A DNA stretch of 64,000 nucleotides from Oncomelania hupensis (GCA_036898135.1 CM072525.1:27929943-27993942), one strand, 5' to 3'. Positions 1 to 12,440 are shown, counted from the stretch's first letter. Notes: generated from the letters alone by a model not told the origin. Translations and numbers: made by a program.

Positions 1-510
1 GCCTAGCAGTCACTCAATATGCCGCGGGCAGCATCTCCATCAGTAGGCATAAGAGGGGAGCCATCAAAAGGGCCACCCCCCCCCCTTCCCAAAAAAAAAA
101 AAAAAAAAATTTTTAAAATCATATCATATAAGTGTACAAGGTTAATAATGACAAGTATATAATAAAATTATCCAGCCCGCTTTAAGACATAAAATAAAAT
201 GTTACAGAACTAGCACGTACCAAGGGTGTCGGCTGTAACCCGGACTGAGAAGATGGTTAGAACAAGTATACATAAATCATAAGTCGTATGACACAATTAA
301 TGTAGTCCGGTGGCGGACAGGCCAGGGGACCTCGCAATCACCCTGTATGCCGGCGGCAACATGGCCATCAGTAGGCATAGAGGGGAGCCATCGACGGGGC
401 ACAGAACAAAAAAAAAAGGCCTAGCAATCACCCAGTATTCCAGCGGCAACCATGGCCATCAGTGGGCAGTGGGCATAAGATGGGAGCCATCGGAAGGGGC
501 ATACTCCGGG
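1..510 (+). repeat. Diverged tandem repeat, about 80-100 bp unit
   Basis: Three related units begin near 1, 320 and 419. Each contains a 'GCAATCACCC'-like start, a 'CCATCAGTAGGCATA' middle and a 'GGGGAGCCATC' end. The sequence between 75 and 310 is AT-rich and carries a poly-A run at about 90-109. Two adjacent units happen to be open in one frame (310-525) and encode similar peptides, but no start, domain or codon evidence supports a gene. Confidence 0.6.
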
Positions 511-593
511 ATTCTCTCCATTTGAGGACCCATTAATTATCTTCGTTTTAGTGTGACACTATACTCGTATTATTCTTCCAGGAAGTTGTGCAA

Positions 594-660
594 TCCTATC
601 CTATCCCTTTGCCGTAACTTGAAAGTCGTTGGGGCACCCCAGATGATCGTTTAACCAAGT
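594..660 (-). mobile_element. 3' end fragment of the RTE-like LINE
   Basis: A (TCCTA)n tail is followed by 'GTCGTTGGGGCACC' and 'AGATGATCGTTTAACC'. The same order is seen at the 3' ends of the longer RTE-like copies near 12829 and 58137. It is read on the minus strand and is very strongly 5'-truncated. Confidence 0.7.
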
Positions 661-1228
661 TATGCTATGCAATGCCACAACAATACAAGTCCGCAAGCGA
701 CGCCAACTTTATAATAAAAAGAAATTGGCACATTAATTGTGTCTTGATGACCTATTTAATAATAATTTAATAATAATTTATTTTGTATAGCGCAATTCAA
801 ACATAAAATGCTTCACAAAGCGCTTGATCACACACAGCCACACACAGATACACACGCATAATAAATCTATTCTGCATTTAAAAACAAGACAACATGTAAA
901 CCTAGTAAAGGTAACAAACCAACAAATAAAAGTATAAAATCAGTCAATCAATCAATAAACTTATATAAAATAAATGAATAATTTCACAGAAAAAATTTAA
1001 GAGAGGGACGTTAATACCAAAAGAGGCAGATCAACAATGCCTCATCAAGATGTAAAGTATAAATGGTGGTGAAATACAGCAGTTTTAAAAGTAGAATAAT
1101 CGTTGAATAACTAAACATCGTTACAACATATGACAGGCCAGATGAAGAGAATAAAAGCTTGTGTAATGGCATTAATCTGGTTTAAAAAGAAAACATATTT
1201 GTGATTCACATAATAATAGTAACAACAC

Positions 1229-1229
1229 C

Positions 1230-1314
<85 letters not shown>
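1229..1314 (+). repeat. (AAT)n microsatellite inside LINE 3' UTR
   Basis: About 28 nearly perfect AAT units, followed by AGT units. A CA-rich stretch lies at 1400-1520. Reading frames through them are artefacts. Confidence 0.95.
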
Positions 1315-1560
1315 GTAGTAGTTTCTAATTTCATTTACAGTGAAAACAAGTTAAGAGGGATCAAATGTCATTTAAAAAAGCAAAACAATTTTATGACAAG
1401 TACACGCATACGCACATGCATCCACGTACACACGCATTCACCCACACATTCACACACACACACACACACATTCACACACATATTCACACACACACACACC
1501 CCCCCTACACACACACATTTCAGGTATCAGCGCAACAGGGTGTCCGCAAGGGAGGATGTT

Positions 1561-2052
1561 CTACAGGTGTAAGAGGAAGAGATAGGTTTTCATTTGGGCT
1601 TTGAAAGAGTCAAGAGATGGAGATTGGCGAAGGCTGCATGGGAGTTTGTTCCACAGGGTAGGAGCATAGACGGAAAAAGCTCTTTTGCCAAATGTTCCAA
1701 GAGAGTAGCGAGGAACTGTCAGAAGAGAAGCATCTTGAGAGCGAAGAGTGCGGGTTGGCTTGTAAGGGTTGAGAAGTTCAGAGAGGTAGACAGGAAAATG
1801 TTGGTCATGAAGAGACTGATAGCAAATAGAGGCAACTTTGTAGTCAACTCTGGCTTTCACTGGCAGCCAGTGAAGAGCAGTCAGAGCGGAAGTGGCGCTA
1901 GCACGTCGGGATTGTTGGAGCACCAGCCGAGCGGCATGGTTCTGAATGCGCTGAAGTTTTTGAAGTTTGTTGTTAGGAAGACCAGCCAAGAGAGAGTTGC
2001 AATAGTCAAGCCTAGAAAGGATGAAGGAGACAGCAAGCTTGTTGGCAGAATC
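1561..2052 (-). pseudogene. LINE reverse transcriptase C-terminal domain (partial ORF2)
   Basis: About 163 open codons begin at the truncation point. They carry the hallmark post-RT segment of CR1/L2-like ORF2 proteins: 'SRLDYCNSLLAG' near the start, 'LQKLQRIQNHAARLV', 'LHWLPVKARVDYK', then 'GKRAFSVYAPTLWNKLP' near the end. The endonuclease and the catalytic RT motifs (A and the ADD box) are missing, so it cannot encode an active enzyme. The frame is intact to its natural stop, which suggests a fairly recent insertion. Confidence 0.85.
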
Positions 2053-2077
2053 CTATTTGGGTTTTGATGACCTATTT

Positions 2078-3265
2078 GGGTTTTGATGACTTACTTTGTC
2101 TGGATCTCGCAATCTAAAGTGCCATGACCTTCACATTTGTACAATGAAGATGCGCGTGAGTCTCGTCGTGTTCTAGATGAAGATATGTTACAAGAAAGTT
2201 GTTTTTTTTTTTTTAAAATCAAATTTTATATGTGTTTTGCAAGGAAATATTTTCTTGGGAAACATAGTGCTAGTTTGTATTCCAGTGATTTAAAGTGAGC
2301 TCCTGCAATAATTGAAGTAGACTCATCGCTGTTATTGTATGGTAACTTGTTGTTATTAAGATTGTTTATTCATTTTATTGTTGATTGTTTATTAATTTTA
2401 TTAGTTACCGAAGCGATCATAGCTTGCACGAGAACTACTGTTTGCTTGGTCGGTTGGTGTTTGTTTTGCATGACCGAAAATAACTTTTCCAATGGAATCG
2501 TTTGAACGAATACAATTTCTTATGTCTTTTGATATAAAAAAAAAAGAAAGAGGATTTTTTAAAAATTATTTTAGCAACAACAACAACAAAGACTGTATTG
2601 GTTATTTTGTGGGTCCTTTCCTCGGATAAATGATAGAATCTCCGCGCCGCTCCTTGACATACGTACGCAATCATGCCGTCGGTAGTAATAATTATAGTAT
2701 TGGTTGTGATTTCTTTTTTAAAAATTTATTTTAATTTAGTTTCATTTAATTTGATTTGCTTTTCTCTTCTTTTCTTGTTATTTATGTATATATTTATTGA
2801 CTTCTTTAAAAAAAATATTTATTTCTTCAGCATTTGTTTTTTTAAACATAGATTGTAATAATGTTATCATATCCATGAAAAAAAAACACCCAACCCTTGA
2901 ACAGAGGTGAATGAAAATGTAAAGATCTAATTTTCGATTAAAAAACTCCTGATTTGACGTTTTGTTATTATAAGATACAATTTGTATCAGATTCTAATTG
3001 TGTATTTTAGCGTACATTTTATAATAATTATATATAATATTTTCAGAAACACATTGCACACTACAAAGAGCGGCAAGACAAAACATGAACGAAAGTGCGC
3101 GCGCCTGCAGAAACACACACGGGATATGGCGGTACGGTATAAACACTCCTTCCATACTTTGTATGTGAGCGTGCATGACTGCGCACGCGCTTGTGTCCTG
3201 TGATTAGTACTATGTTTAGACGGCGTTCTTGTGAAAATACACTTGAGAATCTACGTACGTTTTTT
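2078..3265. other. AT-rich sequence, no gene seen
   Basis: Only short open frames rich in F, I, K and L occur here, as expected for AT-rich DNA. No splice-bounded exon, RNA gene or repeat with a second copy in the window was recognised. Confidence 0.5.
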
Positions 3266-3412
3266 TTTTTACGTACCCCGTTACGCTGATGTCAAAAGAG
3301 TGTTCCGTTAGAGTTAGGTTGAGGGTTATGGTGATGGTTAGGGTTTACGTTAGCGTTAAAAGACTTAACAGTACTTTAAAAAAGGGGACGAAATATGGCC
3401 CATTGTCAGCAC
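3266..3412 (-). repeat. Telomere-motif dispersed repeat (family T), inverted copy
   Basis: Read on the minus strand it has 'CCATATTTCGTCCCC', then degenerate CCCTAA-like units, then 'ACTCTTTTGACATCA'. The same order is seen on the plus strand at 62105-62230. More diverged than the copies at 4082 and 62146. Confidence 0.6.
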
Positions 3413-4081
3413 AACGTAGTTGGCGTTTCATGAAATTCATAACAAATCGGCATAAACAATTATTTATATATCTATTTATACATCTCTATATATGTTTGTA
3501 GTGCGTTCCATTACGACTTAGAAAGAATTAGTTGGTTAAGTGGGTCGCGCTATAGGCCAATCAAACCGTTTCTATTACATTGCTATGATTGGAGAAATTA
3601 ACATCTTATGTGGAAAGAACTAAAAGCTTCCTCCAATCATCCCCCATGCACCGTTTCCCTCCACACACACACAAAAAGAAATCAATGAATAAATAAAATC
3701 CGTTTTTTTACACAAACTTGAAATAGCTGAAGACGTAATGAAACAGCAATTAATTCCTTATCCATTTCGTATTTTGGTTCACTAAATGGCATCTAATCTA
3801 ATTTAGTATCACCCGCCCCCATCCCACGCACACACACACACCTACACCTACACACACACTCAATTTCGCACGAACACACACAGGTGCGCGCGCGCCACAA
3901 GAAGCTAAAATTATACACGTTTTCCTGGTCATAACTATAGCTGGGTCAAGGAAACACACCCACACACACCCGTTTTTGTAAAAACGACGTTCTGATGACT
4001 GTTGTGAAAAAAACCAGGGATTATTTTGACACACTTTCCATTTCTTTGACATTATTTTGACATGTTCAAATTTTTGAAGCC

Positions 4082-4285
4082 ATCCCTAACCCTTTCCCTA
4101 ACCCTAACCCTAACCATTAACCCAAACCCTAACCCTAACCCTTAACCTAACCCTAATCCTAAAACAGCTCTAACTCAACGGAGAACTATTTAGACGTCAA
4201 AATAGTACGGCCTTCCAAAAAAGTCAGAAGAAACCATGTGAAGTTTCATGTGTGTGTCATCAGAACGTCGTTTCTACATGCCCAC
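4082..4285 (+). repeat. Telomere-motif dispersed repeat (family T)
   Basis: About 80 bp of CCCTAA and variant units. They are followed by a unique 120-bp block with 'AACAGCTCTAACTCAACGGA', 'GACGTCAAAATAGT' and 'AACGTCGTTTCTACAT'. The same block follows the same motif at 62146-62312. This is an interstitial repeat, not a chromosome end, because non-telomeric DNA lies on both sides. Confidence 0.8.
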
Positions 4286-4415
4286 TGACACAGACTCTAG
4301 CCTACAAAGCAAGTTTGGTAGTGATGCCAACGAAGACGCGAACTATATACGATAGCAAAGGTTTTGTCATCAATTACACGCTAAATGTAGTCTGTGTGGG
4401 TCCATTAATATTTAC

Positions 4416-4445
4416 TGTAATAATAATAATAATAATAATAATAAT

Positions 4446-4517
<72 letters not shown>

Positions 4518-4531
4518 GTCATCATCATCAT
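4416..4531 (+). repeat. (AAT)n-(ATC)n compound microsatellite
   Basis: About 10 AAT units pass directly into about 28 ATC units with one ATC-to-GTC change near the end. Confidence 0.95.
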
Positions 4532-4984
4532 ATTTTGTAAAACGCACGATTAATACAAATTATAGATTCAAAGATGCGCGCCGACCTACGAACTGAAAAA
4601 CCAAAAACCAAAACACACATAAACTTGATTGCTAAAGACGATTTAGGGGAAAAAAAAGAGACGCAAAGTGCACGCCATGCATAACGACGAAACATCGGTT
4701 TTTAAAAACACCAAAACGATCAAGGAATGTATGTCAAAAAGTGCAACATAAACCTCATTGGCAAGTCTTGTTTTATTTTTTCTCATCAATTTTGTTCCGT
4801 AATATTTGACAAAATGTGGGGGATATAGATCCTATAAACTAGTTTTTTTGTTTTTGGGGTTGGTTTCTTCAATCTGATTGGTTGAGACAGCCTATGAAGT
4901 GTCTAGTTCCTTGTCAGTGTCTGTCACAATGAGCGATCTTCAAAACTCTTCATCAATTCTTGTGATGGAGGAGGAAGATGAGGA

Positions 4985-5242
<258 letters not shown>

Positions 5243-5998
5243 CACAACAGAGCAGCAAGGTAATGAACAGAACTAGCAATAAAGATATATAGCAAAAAGT
5301 TAGAACTAGCCGACTTAGACACAGCTTCTTCCCCGTGGCCGCCCTCTCAGTACCATTGTCTTCAGTTATCCACAGAGCATGAGTTGATATACTTAAACGC
5401 CAATTTATTATTTGCGATAATGTGTTAGTGGTGCAATTCTGATTCTTTAATGTATTTTTTCTCATTATGTATTTATGTATGTATCAGTATTTTATCTCAT
5501 TATGTTTTAATTTAGATACCCATGCGGGTATGCGTGAGTATGCGTGTGCGTGTGGGCGTGCGCCTGTGCTTTGCTCCTTAAATAACTTTTTTTATCAGAG
5601 TATTTTAATTTTGTAATGTCCAGTGGTAGGTTGTTTGTTGTTGCAAAGGGACTGAATGTTTTACTGCATCACCAAAACAAAATCCTATGTATTTTTTAAT
5701 TCATTGGGTAATAAAGTGTTGGACCTGGACTTGGACTTGGACTTGGAGTTGGACTTGGGCAATCTAACCCGATTAGCACCTCCAAAGGTAACTGTGAAGT
5801 AGTACTACATGAGAGATCTAACGGACTCTTTAATTCGCATTTTATTTAAGATGTTTATCGCCTGTACTTGTTTTCTTTTAGTAAACCTGTCTTGTGTTTG
5901 TGGTCAGTGTGATTGTAGTGACTGTGATATTCTGCCTCCAGGGTTTTTTTTTTTCTTCAGTTTTGTGATGTTAATTTGACAGCTGGTATGTGTGTATT

Positions 5999-6002
<4 letters not shown>
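5243..6002. other. Non-coding stretch with TTGGAC minisatellite
   Basis: No gene is evident. At 5722-5758 a 6-bp unit (TTGGAC) is repeated about five times, directly after 'AATAAAGTGTTGGACC'. A polyadenylation-like motif next to a short tandem tail resembles the 3' end of a non-LTR element (inference). Confidence 0.4.
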
Positions 6003-6038
<36 letters not shown>

Positions 6039-6153
6039 CGTGTACTAAGGCGAGAGTTACAGGATGCGTTGTGTGTTTTTAGCGAGGAGCGCGCGTGCCT
6101 GAGTCGTGCGCTTAGAGCTTTATTACTTTAGAGGTTAGGCAGCAAATAAATCC

Positions 6154-6222
<69 letters not shown>
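6003..6222 (+). repeat. (GT)n and (ATT)n microsatellites
   Basis: GT repeat at 6003-6034 and a 70-bp ATT repeat at 6153-6222. The latter abuts the RT pseudogene that follows. Confidence 0.9.
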
Positions 6223-7720
6223 GGATTTTAAAATAGTGTTTATTAGGCAGTTCCTGGAAGAGTTTTGATAGTGATCAAAAATATGTATCGAAAAGCTAAA
6301 TCTTATGTTAAAACGCCTAATGGTATTTCGTCTACATTTTTCACATGTAATGCTGGAGTGCGGCAAGGTGAGAATTTATCACCTATTTTATTTTCATTGT
6401 TTCTCAACGATTTAAGGTATTTCCTTGCCGAACATATTGATGGTTTATCGTTGCCACGGAATATTGGAAATGGTTTCAAAATTTCTCAGATGTTGACCAG
6501 TATTTTAAATTGCTTTTCTTACTGTATGCTGATGACACAGTCATTTTATCAAAGTCAGCTGAAGACATGCAGAAAGCTCTAGATATTCTTAATTTATATT
6601 GTGCCAAGTTTGGTCTATGTATAAATATTGCAAAAACGAAAGTTATGATTTTCTCCCTCGGTAAAGTCAGAAAGTTGCTTGTCTTTAAGTTTAATGATGT
6701 AATCCTTCAAATAGTTTGGGAATATAAATATTTAGGCACCCTCTTTCATTATAACAATAAATTTCAAAAGAATTTGAAAGTCCAAAACGCGTCAGCTGAA
6801 CGTGCGATGTATGCATTTTTAAGGAAGTGTAGAAAGTTAGATTTGCCGCTTGATGTCCAGCTAGATCTCTTTGATAAATGTATCAAACCGATTCTATTGT
6901 AAAACTGCGAGGTATGGTCTCACGAAAAAATGGAAATATGTGATAGGTTGCAACTAAAAGTTTTGAAAATGATCCTTGACGTAAAAACTTGTACGCCGAC
7001 TTGCATGGTTTTGGGTGAGGTTGGCCGTTTTCCTGTCTCTTTGGATGCCAAATGCAGGTTACTTTGTTTTGGGTATAAATTGTGTATCGATTGTTGTAAC
7101 GATTCCACAAAAATGTCAGTGCTAATGTTTCGTCTGTGTTCTTATTTGTTTGGTTTTTTAATAGGGAGTATAAATCATCTTGGTTAGATCCCTTTCTTTC
7201 TCTTCTGGACGATCTCGGTTTGTCTTTCGTATGGTTGCGTGGTTGTAGTTATTCTTTGAATTAATTTAAAAATCTAGTCAAACAACGGTTGAAAGGGCAT
7301 TGTTTGAAAATCTGGCATCAGATTGTAAATGAGCATAACAGTTGTATTACTTACAGAATTTTTAAGGAAAAGATTTGTTTTGAGGATTATTTAGTTAATT
7401 TGTCAACATTTGTTTTAAGAATAAATCTGTTAAACTTTAGACTTAGTTGCCACAAACTTCCGATTCAAACTCAAAGATATATAAATATTCCTAGAGAAGA
7501 AGGTCGTGCTCTTTGTGTGATTTAAATGAAATATGTGATGAATTCCATTATGTGTTTAATTGTACTAATTCCCTTCTAAAAGACAACAGATTTTCCCTAT
7601 TGCCACAGTACTTTAGGAATCGCCCAAATGTCTTCAAATTAAATCAGTTATTAACTCGAAATCAAAAAACACACTGATAAATTTAAGTCGTCTTATTGGA
7701 ATAATATTTTCACTTTTTAA
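6223..7720 (+). pseudogene. Degraded non-LTR reverse transcriptase
   Basis: The plus strand encodes RT motifs in order but across frames. 'GVRQGENLSPILFSLFLNDL' (about 6355-6415) is the palm segment before the catalytic box. A frameshift near 6515 precedes 'LLYADDTVILSKSAEDM' with the YADD catalytic box. Then 'YKYLGTLFHYNN' and a stop at 6901 are followed by further homologous sequence in shifted frames to about 7690, including a Cys-rich tail (C-x2-C...H...C). At least three frameshifts or stops make it non-functional. A 3' UTR may run on to about 8160. The exact clade is uncertain. Confidence 0.8.
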
Positions 7721-8159
7721 GTAGTACAGCATTGGTGGGTTTTTTTTTTATTATTATTTTTGTTTTCCTCAAATGTTTGAATACCGTTTGGTGGTCAAGC
7801 ATGTGTGCTTTACTGTTCCTGCATTCTTTACCTTGTTCTTTCACTTCTCTGATGACTTGTTTTCGTTTTATATTGCATATTTATGCAATTGTTCTTTCGA
7901 GTGCATATCCATTTTAAAAAAAATTTTTAAAAGAGGTTTCACAAATGTTTGAACATTGTTGTTGCTTTTTCATTTCAGTGTATATGTTATTGTTTGCAGT
8001 TAGAGGCTGCCGTGTCTTGTAATATAGTGCCGTTCTTGCTGTCATTATGCATATATTGCGTATCCCTATCCCCCCATTTTCTCCCCTTGTCTGGCTATAC
8101 GGCCCCCTGGGCTAAGAGCCTAAGTTGATATTTACTGTCTCATCATTTGTTTGTTTAAT

Positions 8160-10683
8160 AAAAAGACAAAATTCCAAAGTTCAACGGCCCAGTAGCAATA
8201 TAGTTTACAGTTCCAGATTGTTCTGTATTGAACGGCCCCAAGCCGAAAGAATTGTTTAGTTTTGGGCGAAAAGGGTTTACCTTAAAATTCACACTTGTCA
8301 TTACATTATAATTATAAAAGATCACCGGGCGGGGTTTCGCTGCGCAAACCAACTGCTTAAGTTTTAATGTTTCATTTATGTTTTGATAGGTAAAATCACT
8401 CTGCTTACAAAACACCCAATATCATAGCCATTAACAATATTTTTTTTATATGTGACCCAGATCTACCAGGAAGAAGTTTTGTTGACACTCAAAAGTGCGA
8501 CGAAACCCGGTAAGCCGTATTGAAAAGAGCTATTTATCTGGCCAATTGTTGCCTGTGAGTGCCGTTTCCAAGTCTAGGTCATAAATCTTGTACTGTGTTT
8601 TTGGCAAGAGGGGTGGGGGGGTGGGTCGGACAATCTTTACAGGTCAGTAAGACATTGTGTGAGTAGGCTTTTGCAGATGACTGCATCTATGTTTTTTATT
8701 TTTATTGTTGTTTATTTTTGTTTTGTCGACAGCCGACAGATATACCTAGTGCTAACGAACACAAAACAAAATACGCCAGCACTTTGCTAAGGTAGATCTG
8801 CTATGTTTTGGTTATAAAGAGAAACGAGTGGGTGGGTATAGACCAACAGCCTGGAGAGGATTTGGCCCTGCCAGGTCTTTCTTGCCCAAGACAAATAAAA
8901 TATGAATATCATCTTCGGGTCGCTCCTCGCACACAAGACAAAATTACTGCTTGACAGACGCCTCTGTCCTGTAACGCTTCCTGTGAGTCAGGGCTTAAAA
9001 TGGTCCTATGAGAAAAAAGAGAAAAATCAGCGCGTTTTCCCAACTATGTAGGGGTACATCAGATGAGGGTGCGAAGCACCCAAACTTCCTAGGGGGGTCC
9101 GGGAAAATTTTTAAAATCTAGATTAAAATATGTGCAGTCTGGTGCATTCTGGAAGTATTCTGAAAAATAAAATTGTTATAATAATTAAATTAACTGACAA
9201 ACTTTTTATTTCTTTGATATTTATTTTGGTTACCCTTGGAAGAGGTACATAGTCAGTCATGGGGAAGAGGGGGTTTCTGCGCAGCAGGACCACCCCTTGG
9301 CTCTGGCCCTGTCTAAAGTAGTCTGGGGACATGCTCCTCAATAATTTTTATTCAGAATCTAGCTCAAAATCTGTGCACTTTTTTGTGATGGGCAGTAGTA
9401 TTTACCCCTTTACTGCTGAGTATAAATGCACCTTGTAAGTTATACGCCAGGGAACAAATTAATGTAATTTATTTGTTTTGTTTGTTTTGCTCGATTTAAG
9501 AAACTACTAGGAGTAAAACACTAAAATTTAGCACAATTAATCAGTGTGTGTTGTTGACTGCTTCCAACAAGTCCAAAGAGATTTATCAACATAAATTATT
9601 TGGTTTAAAAAATTATTATAAACAATAAATTTAAATTAAATTAAACCCCAAACAGTTGTTTTTGCGTTAGTTCAGGCGTACACAAACACTGAACAGAAAT
9701 CAGGAGATTGTGTCAATTATAAATGCATTTGACAGTTATTATGAAATGTGTATCCTACCTGGAACTGGAAGTTGAAATTACTCCCAGTAAGCTAAATTAC
9801 TCCCAGTAAGCTAAGTTATTCCCAGTAAGCTCAGACGAACTAGCCAGTCCATGTCACTTTTGCAAGTTATGTCACCACCAGTCACACACCCTTTAGCTAA
9901 AACATCATTTTCTTTAACATTACTAACGTTCTGAGTCAATGAGTGCATCAAATTTTGATAGCATCACACAATCATAAGTCTTGGCAAAATAACGCCAGTT
10001 TCTTCATCTTCACTCTGTCTTGTATAATACAAGTCATTTTTGTCACTGATTGGAGGATTGATTGGAGTTGTTCTCCTTCCATTGTAACTAAGGAAATATG
10101 CCTACTCGGTACTGACTTAACAAGACAGTTTGTGAAGTTACTGTTTAGCCACCTATATCTTGATCTTAAATCAATAAGGTCCAAAGCATTTCAGTTCAAG
10201 TCTTCACATAATTCTAACTTTTTTCAAAAGCCATTTGGTTCCATCTGTCATCAAAAGAATCTCCCCGGTTCTCAATCGTTGCCGCCGCCATTTTGACTAT
10301 TAGCAAAGAATGTAGCTAGCAAACCAAACAAAATAACCAACTGATGACTTGAGCCATTTGAGAATCAAAACCATTTGCGAATAAAGCGCACCTTATGCTT
10401 CTCAAGTTTTATTGAGAAGGGTATATTTTTTCCGAGGAAAATTTTTTTTCCCGAGGAAGAAGATTACTTTAACGAGGAAAACCTCGGATCCGAGGAGGAT
10501 TTTAAGCCCTGTGTGAGTGTTAATGGATGAGATACCACAACGGAATTGAGTGTAAGCGTCTCTGAAACATCTTAACTGATGATAACAGAAATAAGATTCA
10601 GCTTTTAAAACCCTTTTAAATGACGCTTGTTTTAGTGTTAAGTGTTAAACCGACAAAATGCAGGCATCGATATCACGAACCGG
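8160..10683. other. No gene recognised
   Basis: Mostly unique AT-rich DNA. Two related blocks, at about 9090-9145 and 9320-9385, share 'GGGGTCCGGG/AGTCTGGGG' followed by 'AAAATTTTTA...ATCTAG'. They suggest a short diverged duplication of an old repeat. A (T)ACTCCCAGTAAGCTAA unit is repeated three times at about 9778-9830. No splice-supported exon was found. Confidence 0.45.
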
Positions 10684-10707
10684 CACACACACACACACAC
10701 ACACACA

Positions 10708-10749
<42 letters not shown>
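10684..10749 (+). repeat. (CA)n microsatellite
   Basis: About 66 bp of nearly pure CA. Confidence 0.95.
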
Positions 10750-10750
<1 letters not shown>

Positions 10751-10784
10751 CAAGAATGTAGGAATCGGAAAGTGTTTTTTGACA

Positions 10785-11040
10785 GAAAAGGGTTAGGGCA
10801 AGGGTTAGTTGTAGCGCTGCAACTAGCCCTTACCCTAACCCTTTTCTAGAAAGTTGACCTAGTTCGTCTCCTATAGGCGACGAAAGAGGTCGAATTTTCT
10901 TCAAAAATTCTTCGGAAATTCACTGTATTTTCTCCGTCCCGGATAGAGCACTCCTGTGTACTAAAAACACTCTCATGCACTACAACTGCACTCCCATGCA
11001 CTAAAAGAGCACTCCTGCGTACTTAGAAAAAAGTGGGTGG
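10785..11040 (+). repeat. Family D repeat with telomere-like palindrome
   Basis: Starts with a 62-bp near-perfect palindrome (10785-10846) built of AGGGTTAGGG / CCCTAACCCT arms around GTAGCGCTGC. It continues with a unique block, then 'GTCCCGGATAGAGCACTCC' and four loose 'ACTCCYRTGYACTA' subunits. A second copy lies inverted at about 38525-38735. Confidence 0.65.
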
Positions 11041-11122
11041 CTGGAAAACTCTGGGTGACTAATACTCACCCATTTCCTGCATAAAAAGCAAGGTTAGTCA
11101 CCCATTTTAAGGCTTATGCCTC

Positions 11123-11125
<3 letters not shown>

Positions 11126-11201
<76 letters not shown>
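11126..11201 (+). repeat. (CA)n microsatellite
   Basis: About 75 bp of CA followed by CCCACACA variants. Confidence 0.95.
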
Positions 11202-11203
<2 letters not shown>

Positions 11204-11639
11204 ACACACATACCCACACACCATCTCCACCCTTCTTCCTACCCCGCCTTCACACAACCCGTCCTTTTAATCGAATACACAAAGGAAACATAAACACCTT
11301 TGGAGGAATAAATAATGATAAAGGAATTGACAAAAACAATTGACATGTAATAGAGACAACAAACAAACACATTCGGGTGATGATCGGAGTACTTTGACAA
11401 GAAAAAAAGAAAAAGAAGAAAAAGGCGTGGATGAGGGCGACGAAAGAAAAACCGGCTGTCAATGAAAAATTTGCGAAGATAATCCACAATGGAAAGCTGC
11501 TAACATAAACTGTTTCTATTTCCGTAAAATATTACAATAGAAGTAGAACAACAAACTTTAAAAGTTACTTGAATAAGCACGTGCGTGCTTGTATGAATGC
11601 ACCGTGTTTTGGAGCAAGAAGAGATGAGAAGAGATGAGA

Positions 11640-11640
<1 letters not shown>

Positions 11641-11714
<74 letters not shown>
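11641..11714 (+). repeat. (GA)n microsatellite
   Basis: Pure GA preceded by AGAGATGAGA units. Confidence 0.95.
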
Positions 11715-11716
<2 letters not shown>

Positions 11717-11862
11717 CTCAGCTGGGTTGACAAACGGATGCATGGATTTTTTGAAAATGTATCGTTAGTTTATTCAATTTTACGCCCAGTTTTGCCACAA
11801 TCTAACGGAAATGTTTATACCTGTATGTGCGTATTGTGAAAGTTGGAAAATAAAGATTAGAT

Positions 11863-11926
11863 TGTTATTGTATTGTATTGTATTGTATTGTATTGTATTG
11901 TATTGTATTGTATTGTATTGTATTGC
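11863..11926 (+). repeat. (TATTG)n pentanucleotide array
   Basis: About 12 units directly after 'AAAATAAAGATTAGATTGT'. The placement after an AATAAA suggests the 3' tail of a plus-strand non-LTR element. The reverse complement of the same pentamer forms the tail at about 52000 and the arrays at 50990-51375. Confidence 0.85.
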
Positions 11927-12142
11927 AGATACAAAGAAGACACAAGACAAAAGGCAATTTTCAATAGAAAATTACTATTCAACCACTGTATGTTGGTTGG
12001 TTGTTTTAAGAACGTCTTTTTTCATCAGGATGATAAAGACCATACATACAAATTAACGCATTTCAAACAGACATACATGAACACATACATACACATAGAT
12101 ACTATTACTATCTCTATAACATAACAATAATACTGTCAGTTA

Positions 12143-12440
12143 AATAAAACGAGCTACTGGAAAATAGATTAAAGCTTTTGCCAATCCCAAACTTAATTCA
12201 TTGCTAATGTTTTTAACTGATGTTATAGTATTTATATCAATGGGCAAAAGAGGATGAATCTGAATACAATCAAATATTATATGTTTTAAAGTTAGTGGTT
12301 CATCACAAATGCACTTTACATTTTTACAATATTTGGTTTTAATTGAATTTAATAATATTCTATTCGCTGTAGATGAAACTGATCTTGGAAATTCATGAAG
12401 ATTTTTATAGTTTGTATATAACTGAAGTTTCTTTACAATA
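12143..12440 (-). pseudogene. C-terminal fragment of the RNase H-type LINE
   Basis: On the minus strand an open segment ends at a stop near 12143. It encodes the post-RNase H tail with the zinc knuckle 'CKNVKCICDEPLTLKHIIF' and then '..DC'. The pattern C-x-C...H...C matches the tail of the copy at 52600-52930 (CNCG...VNHLIFEC). The catalytic domains are missing. Part of a family with remnants at 24450-26160 and 52015-53962. Confidence 0.65.

Larger units (their letters stand above)
758..2063 (-). mobile_element. 5'-truncated CR1/L2-like LINE with target-site duplication
   Basis: On the minus strand this holds the C-terminal part of a non-LTR reverse transcriptase, then a long 3' UTR with CA and AAT microsatellites, ending in a 'GCGCTATACAAAATAAATTA' type tail. 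The 14-bp sequence TTGATGACCTATTT occurs at 744-757 and 2064-2077, flanking the element, as expected for target-primed insertion. About 11 extra bases of similar sequence (2053-2063) sit at the 5' junction. Clade assignment rests on the RT C-terminal sequence and is inferred. Confidence 0.8.

Noticed and set aside
4082..4160. True telomere or chromosome end
   Set aside because: The array is under 100 bp, degenerate and followed by the same unique flank at two other loci.
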